From the NCBI GenBank assembly GCA_900772695.1, contig CAAGRO010000035.1:1-6272 (forward strand): a DNA stretch of 6,272 nucleotides, written 5' to 3'. Below the pieces are notes generated by a model. The model worked only from the letters and a program-made list of their open reading frames with translations. It had not been told where the DNA came from and made no database searches. Below are positions 1 through 4,574 of the stretch, piece by piece (position 1 is the first letter of the stretch; each line of letters begins with the position of its first letter). The translations under genes were made by a program, and so were the position numbers. Source of the DNA: an uncultured Oribacterium sp. (GTDB lineage: Bacteria; Bacillota; Clostridia; Lachnospirales; Lachnospiraceae).

Positions 1-101
1 CTGTCCACAAACAACCTTCCGGATAAGAAAAACAGTTAAAAATAAAAATTTAAATTTCAGCGATCTTACCAACGCTTAGAACTACGAGTGAACAGTAACA
101 A
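1..101. other. AT-rich flank downstream of the KDG kinase gene, no gene seen
   Basis: This stretch lies after the kinase stop codon on the minus strand and runs to the window edge. Positions 31-58 are very AT-rich and contain the 12-bp palindrome AAATTTAAATTT at 46-57. I see no GC stem followed by a T-run, so no intrinsic terminator for the kinase is supported. The minus-strand transcript may therefore continue beyond the window into another gene. No ORF of useful length is present. Confidence 0.5.
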
Positions 102-1133
102 TTAACGATCCATCTCACTGTGGAAGCCGGTGGAGTAATGATCGCGGATGACCGACTCGATCTCCTTCAGTGAACTCTGCGGCAGATCGCCCGGGATGGT
201 GTTCTTCATCGCGGACGTCGCATTACCATACTTCACCGCCTCCTGTACATCACCGTTCGAGTGGATCAGTCCATAGAGCGCACCGGAAATATACGCATCA
301 CCGGATCCGATCCGATCGACGACATCGATGTTCTCGTACGCCGGCTCCTCGAAGTAGGCGTCACGCTCTGCACAGTAGGCAAGGGAGCTGAAATCATGAC
401 TCTTCGGGCTGTGCACCGTACGCTGGGTCGCAAATACGGCCTTGATTGGGAACTCCTCGGTGAAGCTCTTGATCATCTCCCGGCAGCTTCCGGTCTTCAG
501 GAAGGTAAGCTGTGCCGTCGACTCGGAGCAGAAGAAAACATCGACATACGGAAGAATCTTCAGGATCGTCTCCCGCGCCTCCTCACCGCTCCAGAGATTC
601 CCACGGAAGTTGACATCGAAGGAAATCAGCGCGCCGTTTTCCTTGAAACGCTTGATCGCCTCGATCGTCGTCTCACGAAGCTTCGGTGACAGCGCCAGGG
701 TGATGCCCGAGGTATGGAAGCACTTCGTGCTCTTATACACCTCCGGGTTGATCTCATCGAGATTCAGTGAGAAGAAGCTCGAATGCCGGCGGTCATAGAT
801 GACCTGCGGCTTACGCGGGTACGCGCCGTACTCATAGTAGTACACACCGACTCTCGCATCCTCTGACTGATCGTAGATGAAGAAGTCATCCGATACGCCG
901 TAGCTTCGGATGGTACCACGCATGTACTGTCCGAGGTCATGTGCCGGAAGTTTCGAGATGATACCGGTATGCAGGCCGAGCAGTGCGGCACCTACGGCTA
1001 CGTTCAGCTCTGCACCGCCGACGTTCTTCTCAAACACATCCGAACGGGCGATACGCTCGTTTCCTGGTGGCGAAAGTCGAAGCAGCAGCTGTCCCATCGT
1101 GACGAGATCAAAGGGTCTATCCGGAAAATTCAT
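102..1133 (-). CDS. kdgK: PfkB-family sugar kinase, probable 2-keto-3-deoxygluconate kinase
   Basis: This cytoplasmic ribokinase/PfkB-fold kinase would convert 2-keto-3-deoxygluconate plus ATP to KDPG, a late step of hexuronate breakdown. Numbered from the start chosen here (343 aa, normal for the family), the N-terminal substrate-side PfkB motif VGGAELNVA is at about 38-46. The segment SFDVNFR, typical of KDG/fructokinase-like members, is at 171-177. The C-terminal ATP/anion-hole signature DRIGSGDA is at 273-280, with D279 as the expected catalytic base. An in-frame ATG at 1148 exists, but the GGGAGG ribosome binding site lies inside those first codons (about 1141-1146). The ATG at 1133 has about 7 nt spacing, so it is preferred. 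The gene is divergent from a LacI-type regulator and close to uxaC, which supports KDG rather than fructose or ribose as substrate. PfkB substrate calls from sequence alone are uncertain; another sugar kinase is possible. Confidence 0.85.
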   Translation of the reverse strand: MNFPDRPFDLVTMGQLLLRLSPPGNERIARSDVFEKNVGGAELNVAVGAALLGLHTGIISKLPAHDLGQYMRGTIRSYGVSDDFFIYDQSEDARVGVYYYEYGAYPRKPQVIYDRRHSSFFSLNLDEINPEVYKSTKCFHTSGITLALSPKLRETTIEAIKRFKENGALISFDVNFRGNLWSGEEARETILKILPYVDVFFCSESTAQLTFLKTGSCREMIKSFTEEFPIKAVFATQRTVHSPKSHDFSSLAYCAERDAYFEEPAYENIDVVDRIGSGDAYISGALYGLIHSNGDVQEAVKYGNATSAMKNTIPGDLPQSSLKEIESVIRDHYSTGFHSEMDR

Positions 1134-1192
1134 ATTCATGCCTCCCATGCTCGGAAATCACTTCCGAAATTGTTGATATTGCATATAATGCA

Positions 1193-1221
1193 TTGATTTT
1201 ATACCATTCTTTCGTTATAAT
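1193..1221 (+). promoter_or_regulatory. Sigma-A promoter of the LacI-family regulator gene
   Basis: The -35 element TTGATT (1193-1198) and a perfect -10 TATAAT (1216-1221) are separated by exactly 17 bp. Transcription should start near 1228, giving an untranslated leader of about 75 nt before the ATG at 1304. The palindromic operator at 1231-1244 begins only a few bases after the predicted start, a position where bound repressor would block initiation or early elongation. Confidence 0.75.
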
Positions 1222-1224
1222 CAA
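1198..1224 (-). promoter_or_regulatory. Probable sigma-A promoter of the KDG kinase gene
   Basis: Read on the minus strand, a -10 hexamer TATAAA (1203 to 1198) is preceded by TGG, giving an extended -10. A -35-like TTGATT (1224 to 1219) lies 15 bp upstream; taking CTTGAT instead gives 16 bp. Transcription would start near 1191, about 58 nt before the chosen start codon. The promoter overlaps the oppositely oriented regulator promoter, and the palindrome at 1231-1244 sits just upstream of its -35. The spacer is short, so this assignment is less firm than the plus-strand promoter. Confidence 0.55.
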
Positions 1225-1230
1225 GACAAA

Positions 1231-1244
1231 TGTAAACGCTTACA
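1231..1244. promoter_or_regulatory. LacI/CcpA-type operator (cre-like palindrome)
   Basis: The sequence TGTAAACGCTTACA is a near-perfect palindrome with the central CG typical of LacI/GalR-family operators. It fits the core of the Gram-positive catabolite-responsive element (TG NN A R CG N WWW CA). It lies immediately downstream of the predicted regulator start site and just upstream of the -35 of the divergent kinase promoter. One protein bound here could thus autoregulate the regulator and influence the kinase. Sequence cannot separate binding by the neighbouring LacI-type protein from binding by CcpA. Confidence 0.75.
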
Positions 1245-1303
1245 CGAAAGAGCTTATTTCTTTTCAGAAATCGTTCATCCGAAGCGTCAAAGAAGGAAAC
1301 AGT

Positions 1304-2332
1304 ATGAATATTTACGATATCTCGAAAGTAGCAGGGGTTTCCATTGCTTCCGTCTCCCGTGTCATCAACGGTGCGGAAAACGTCTCCGAGAAGACCCGAA
1401 AAAAGGTGCTCGACGTCATCGATCAGTACGGCTACACACCGAACGCGTATGCACGCGGGCTCGGTCGCGGCTCCATGAAGACCATCGGCATCATGTGCTC
1501 TGACCCGACCGATATGTACCTCGCGAGCGCCATCAACTTCCTCGAGACCGAGCTGCGCAGCCAGGGCTATAATTCCATCCTCTGCTGCACCGGCTTCGAG
1601 CTTAAAAATAAGAAAGCGAGCTTCGAGCTCCTGAAGTCCCGTCAGGTCGACGCCTTCGTCCTCGTCGGTTCACAGTTCATCGAGCCGCATCCGGAGGACA
1701 ATGCCTACATCATCGAGGGTGCCCGGGAGCATCCGGTCATGATCCTCAACGGTTATCTCGAGGGCGAGAACATCTACTGCACCGTCTGCGATGAGCAGGG
1801 CGGTATGCGAAACGCGCTCCACCAGCTCTATGACACCGGCGCGCGGAAGTTCGTCTATGTTTACTCGAGTGTCAGCTACTCCGGCACACAGAAGCTGGCC
1901 GGTCTTCGTCAGGGCATCGAGGAGCTCGGACTCCCGGCGGACGCACTCCGCACCGTGCATGGTCACCGTCGCTTCGACGAGATGGCGAAGCTGCTGAAGG
2001 AAGCCTACGAAGAGGAAGCCTTCGACGCTGTCCTCGGTTCCTCGGACACCTCCGGTGTCGGTGCCGTCAAGTTCGCGCGCCTCATGGGCCTTCAGATCCC
2101 GGAGGAGCTACAGATCGTCAGCTGGAACGACTCCACCCTCGCGCTGGCCTCCTCTCCGGAGCTGACCAGTGTCGACGCGATGCTGAAGGAGCTCTGCCAG
2201 AAGACCTGTCAGAACCTCATGACGATCCTGAATCCGGCCGAGGATGAGCATGGCGAGCCGATCGAGACGGACATCCCGAAGAAAACCGTCATCGCGACGC
2301 GCCTCGTCACGCGTGAAACCACACGTTTCTAA
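1304..2332 (+). CDS. LacI/GalR-family transcriptional regulator, likely of hexuronate genes
   Basis: The product is 342 aa, the standard length for the family. The N-terminal LacI helix-turn-helix spans about residues 2-24 (IYDISKVAGVSIASVSRVIN), followed by the hinge region with YTPNAYARGL near 45-54. A periplasmic-binding-protein-like effector domain fills the rest, including the typical opening TIGIMCSD and a SWND segment near the C-terminus. The reading frame is open back to 1193, but that stretch contains the promoter and operator. AGAAGGAA at 1291-1298 sits correctly before the ATG at 1304, which also places the HTH at the very N-terminus. Its position between kdgK and uxaC suggests a repressor relieved by a hexuronate intermediate, analogous in role to Bacillus KdgR or ExuR. 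The effector is inferred, so no gene symbol is given. Codon choice is GC-rich (many GTC, GCG, CGC), unlike uxaC. Confidence 0.9.
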   Translation: MNIYDISKVAGVSIASVSRVINGAENVSEKTRKKVLDVIDQYGYTPNAYARGLGRGSMKTIGIMCSDPTDMYLASAINFLETELRSQGYNSILCCTGFELKNKKASFELLKSRQVDAFVLVGSQFIEPHPEDNAYIIEGAREHPVMILNGYLEGENIYCTVCDEQGGMRNALHQLYDTGARKFVYVYSSVSYSGTQKLAGLRQGIEELGLPADALRTVHGHRRFDEMAKLLKEAYEEEAFDAVLGSSDTSGVGAVKFARLMGLQIPEELQIVSWNDSTLALASSPELTSVDAMLKELCQKTCQNLMTILNPAEDEHGEPIETDIPKKTVIATRLVTRETTRF

Positions 2333-2338
2333 TTTCTG

Positions 2339-2368
2339 AAGACAATGCCGTAAGGCGTTGCATATAAA
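2339..2368 (+). promoter_or_regulatory. Possible weak promoter for uxaC
   Basis: A -10-like TATAAA at 2363-2368 has AAGACA (2339-2344) 18 bp upstream, matching 4 of 6 -35 bases. Transcription would start near 2375, almost exactly at the first base of the structured leader (2377). That coincidence is the main support. Read-through from the regulator gene is the alternative, because no clear terminator separates the two genes. Confidence 0.35.
2343..2360 (+). other. GNRA-tetraloop hairpin after the regulator gene
   Basis: CAATGCC (2343-2349) pairs with GGCGTTG (2354-2360) through seven base pairs, one of them G-U, around a GTAA loop of GNRA type. It starts 10 nt after the regulator stop codon. 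There is no T-run after it, so it is not a standard intrinsic terminator. It could be a 3' end stabiliser or processing site, or part of the uxaC control region. Confidence 0.5.
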
Positions 2369-2376
2369 TTTATCCC

Positions 2377-2424
2377 TATCTGCTGCTGTCCCCGAGACGA
2401 AGTGCGCGGGCCGCACGGCAGATA
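2377..2424 (+). promoter_or_regulatory. Structured 5' leader of uxaC, three-way-junction-like
   Basis: TATCTGC (2377-2383) pairs perfectly with GCAGATA (2418-2424). Enclosed are a second hairpin GTGCG-CGGGC-CGCAC (2402-2416) and a smaller possible one GTC-CCCGA-GAC (2388-2398). Together they form a compact three-way junction ending 12 nt before the GGAGGT ribosome binding site at 2437-2442. It could stabilise the mRNA 5' end or control uxaC translation. I do not recognise it as a named riboswitch class. Confidence 0.45.
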
Positions 2425-2448
2425 CCACAAACTCATGGAGGTAAAGCT

Positions 2449-3876
2449 ATGAAACCATTTATGGACAAGGACTTCCTGCTCTCGACCGATGTAGCGAAGG
2501 AGCTCTATCACGAGATCGCAGAGAAGGCACCGATTCTCGATTACCACTGTCATATCGATCCGAAGGATATCGCTACCGATAAGAGCTACGATAACATCTA
2601 TCAGGTATGGCTCGGAAAGCCACCAATCGGTGACCACTACAAGTGGAGACAGATGCGTGTCAACGGCGTACCGGAGGAGTACATCACCGGAGACAAGCCG
2701 GACCGTGAGAAGTTCCAGATGTGGGCAGAGACCCTTCCGAAGCTCATCGGTAACCCGCTCTACCACTGGTCTCACCTCGAGCTTCGTAAGTACTTCGGCT
2801 ACGAGGGCTACCTGAACGGCGATACCGCTGAGGAAGTATGGAACCTCTGCAACGAGAAGCTCCACGATCCGTCCATGTCCGTACGGAACATCATCAAGCA
2901 GTCGAACGTAAAGCTCATCTGCACCACTGATGACCCGATCGATACCCTCGAGTGGCATCAGAAGATCAAGGACGACGCAAGCTTCGACGTACAGGTACTC
3001 CCTGCCTGGAGACCGGACAAGCTGAACAACATCGAGCTTCCGACCTTCGCACCATACATCGCAAAGCTCGCTGAGAGATCCGGCATCACCATCACGGATA
3101 TGGATTCCCTTGAGAAGGCCGTCGCTGACCGTCTTGATTTCTTCCAGTCCATGGGCTGCTCCGTCACCGACCACGGTGTTCGCTACGTTGCATACGTACC
3201 AGCGGAGAGATCCGAGCTTGACGCGATCCTGAAGAAGGCCATGAACGGCGAGGCTGTCACCACAGAGGAGGCTGCCAAGTACAAGACCGCGATGCTCATC
3301 TTCCTCGCAAAGCAGTACAACAAGCGTGACATGGTTATGCAGATCCACTACGGCTGCGTACGTGATAACAACGCCGACATGTTCGCAAAGCTCGGCCCGG
3401 ATACCGGCTTCGACTCCGTCGACAACTACGCTCCGGCAGATCAGCTCGCGAAGTTCTTCAACGCCCTCAGTGCGACGGATGAGATCCCGAAGACCATCCT
3501 CTACTCACTGAACCCTTGCGATAACACCACGATCAATACCATCGCCGGCTGCTTCTGCAAGGCACCTGTAAAGAACAGAATCACTCAGGGTTCCGCATGG
3601 TGGTTCAACGATCACAAGCAGGGCATGATCGATCAGATGGTCAACATGGCAAACCTTTCCGCACTCGGAAACTTCAACGGTATGCTGACCGACTCCCGCT
3701 CCTTCCTCTCCTACGCTCGTCACGACTACTTCCGTCGTATCCTCTGCGAGCTGATCGGACAGTGGGTCGAGAACGGTGAGTATCCGTACGACAAGAAGGC
3801 CCTGACCGAAATCGTAAAGGGCATCTCCTTCAACAACGCTGTGAAGTACTTCGGCTTCGATCTCGAGCAGTGTTAA
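2449..3876 (+). CDS. uxaC: Glucuronate (uronate) isomerase
   Basis: This enzyme interconverts D-glucuronate and D-fructuronate, and D-galacturonate and D-tagaturonate, the entry step of hexuronate catabolism in the cytoplasm. The protein is 475 aa, the usual length for UxaC. It belongs to the amidohydrolase-like TIM-barrel superfamily. Visible family features are the metal-site motif HCHIDPKD (33-40), CTTDDPIDTLEWH (158-170), LPAWRPDK (184-191), QIHYGCVRDNN (298-308) and the C-terminal LTDSRSFLSYARHDYFRR (413-430). A GGAGGT ribosome binding site at 2437-2442 lies 6 nt before the ATG. Compared with its neighbours it uses more GTA, GCA and AGA/CGT codons, which suggests a highly expressed gene. 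It follows the LacI-type regulator on the same strand and is followed by a long structured untranslated region ending at a strong terminator. Confidence 0.96.
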   Translation: MKPFMDKDFLLSTDVAKELYHEIAEKAPILDYHCHIDPKDIATDKSYDNIYQVWLGKPPIGDHYKWRQMRVNGVPEEYITGDKPDREKFQMWAETLPKLIGNPLYHWSHLELRKYFGYEGYLNGDTAEEVWNLCNEKLHDPSMSVRNIIKQSNVKLICTTDDPIDTLEWHQKIKDDASFDVQVLPAWRPDKLNNIELPTFAPYIAKLAERSGITITDMDSLEKAVADRLDFFQSMGCSVTDHGVRYVAYVPAERSELDAILKKAMNGEAVTTEEAAKYKTAMLIFLAKQYNKRDMVMQIHYGCVRDNNADMFAKLGPDTGFDSVDNYAPADQLAKFFNALSATDEIPKTILYSLNPCDNTTINTIAGCFCKAPVKNRITQGSAWWFNDHKQGMIDQMVNMANLSALGNFNGMLTDSRSFLSYARHDYFRRILCELIGQWVENGEYPYDKKALTEIVKGISFNNAVKYFGFDLEQC

Positions 3877-3891
3877 TGATCATGAGGGAGT

Positions 3892-4093
3892 GCCGCCCAT
3901 AGGGCGCGGGGGTCCCCGTGATGCCCCCGGGCGGCGAGATACAGCTCCCAAGGGAATATTTCCCTTGGGAGGCCTCAGCGGCGAGCGTATTCAAAGCTTT
4001 GCCGTAGGCAAAGCTACTTTGCCCGTTTTGCCACGTAGTCGGCAAAATCAAACGACGATGCCCGCGCCGAAGGCGCATTAAAATGGCATCGTC
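3892..4093 (+). repeat. Dense block of five hairpins between uxaC and the terminator
   Basis: Successive inverted repeats fill this non-coding stretch. (1) GCCGCCC 3892-3898 pairs with GGGCGGC 3929-3935, with an inner G5/C5 stem (3908-3912/3924-3928). (2) CTCCCAAGGGAA 3945-3956 pairs with TTCCCTTGGGAG 3960-3971, a perfect 12-bp stem with a TAT loop. (3) AGCTTTGCC 3995-4003 pairs with GGCAAAGCT 4007-4015, loop GTA. (4) TTTTGCC 4026-4032 pairs with GGCAAAA 4041-4047. (5) GACGATGCC 4054-4062 pairs with GGCATCGTC 4085-4093 and encloses GCGCC-GAA-GGCGC (4064-4076). The octamer GCGGCGAG follows both hairpin 1 (3931-3938) and hairpin 2 (3978-3985). The block could be an extended uxaC 3' UTR, a separate small RNA, or a REP-like palindromic element. 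Its strand and role are not determined, and no convincing ORF lies here. Confidence 0.7.
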
Positions 4094-4102
4094 TCCTTGT
4101 TC

Positions 4103-4155
4103 AAAAAAATCGGGAACACATAATCCTTAAAGGATCTATGTGTTCCCGATTTTTT
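4103..4155. terminator. Strong bidirectional intrinsic terminator for uxaC and rnpB
   Basis: ATCGGGAACACATA (4109-4122) pairs perfectly with TATGTGTTCCCGAT (4137-4150). The stem extends by five more pairs (4123-4127 with 4131-4135) after a single bulged C at 4136. It is flanked by seven A on the left (4103-4109) and six T on the right (4150-4155). Plus-strand transcripts from uxaC and minus-strand transcripts from rnpB both therefore end in a GC-containing stem followed by a U-run. Confidence 0.95.
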
Positions 4156-4166
4156 ATTACCTTAAA

Positions 4167-4515
4167 TGTCGAGCATCGTAATAAGCCGGGTTATGTATCA
4201 AGTGGTCATCTATCTAGGACGCATGTTGCCATACGCCTCAATCAACCTACCCGGAAGCGGACGAGCCACCCTATGCTTCCTGTTTGGTCTTTCTTCAGAT
4301 GGGGTTTATAATGCCGTTCCTGTCACCAGGCCCGCGGTAGTCTCTTACACTGCCCTTGCACCCTTACCGGCCGAAGCCGGCGGTCTACTCTCTGTTACAC
4401 TTTCCTGTGCGTCACCGCAACCTGCCGTTAGCAGGCATCCTGCTCTGTGAAGCCCGGACTTTCCTCTCCCAGCCGGTTTCCCTACGCTGGCAGCGACCAC
4501 ATCCGATACTCGACA
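4167..4515 (-). ncRNA. rnpB: RNase P RNA (M1 RNA), class A type
   Basis: This is the catalytic RNA of ribonuclease P, which removes 5' leaders from tRNA precursors. On the minus strand the hallmark conserved blocks appear in order: GAGAGGAAAGTCCGGGCTT (4468 to 4450), the AACAGAGAGTAGACCGCC block (near 4400 to 4380), AAGACCAAACAGG and GGGTGGC in the P15-P18 region (near 4295 to 4265), and ACATAACCCGGCTTATTACG (4196 to 4177). The ends are set by helix P1: bases 4504-4515 pair with 4167-4178 over 12 bp, including a G-U. The length of about 350 nt is normal. It has its own promoter just upstream and ends at the bidirectional terminator. Exact mature ends are uncertain by a few bases. Confidence 0.96.
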
Positions 4516-4519
4516 CCAC

Positions 4520-4548
4520 ATTTTACCTCAGGAATCCATCGGCGTCAA
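4520..4548 (-). promoter_or_regulatory. Sigma-A promoter of rnpB
   Basis: On the minus strand, TTGACG (4548 to 4543) and TAAAAT (4525 to 4520) each match the consensus at five of six bases, with an ideal 17-bp spacer. The predicted start falls near 4513-4516, at the first base of helix P1 of the RNase P RNA. The agreement between promoter and RNA 5' end supports both calls. The promoter lies in the 60-nt gap after the upstream kinase stop codon. Confidence 0.85.
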
Positions 4549-4574
4549 GCATCCTCCGGGAACCCTGCAGTTTC

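Noticed and set aside
1..8. Start of a further minus-strand gene (GTG near position 8 after a GGAAGG-like site)
   Set aside because: Only about two codons would be inside the window, too little to support a gene call.
1193..1303. 37-codon N-terminal extension of the LacI-type regulator
   Set aside because: The stretch contains the -10 element, predicted transcription start and operator. A good ribosome binding site precedes the ATG at 1304, where the HTH domain begins at once as in the family.
2343..2360. Intrinsic terminator of the LacI-type regulator gene
   Set aside because: The 7-bp GTAA-loop hairpin is real, but no T-run follows, so it is listed only as a hairpin.
2329..3348. Long open reading frame of 339 codons antisense to uxaC
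   Set aside because: It overlaps a full-length, clearly recognisable uxaC, has no recognisable domain, and arises from the GC-rich codon pattern of the true gene.
3890..4081. 63-codon open frame in the hairpin block after uxaC
   Set aside because: Its sequence is dictated by inverted repeats, it has no clear ribosome binding site, and its composition is unlike a protein.
3892..4093. CRISPR array
   Set aside because: The inverted repeats differ from one another in sequence and spacing; there are no identical direct repeats separated by uniform spacers.
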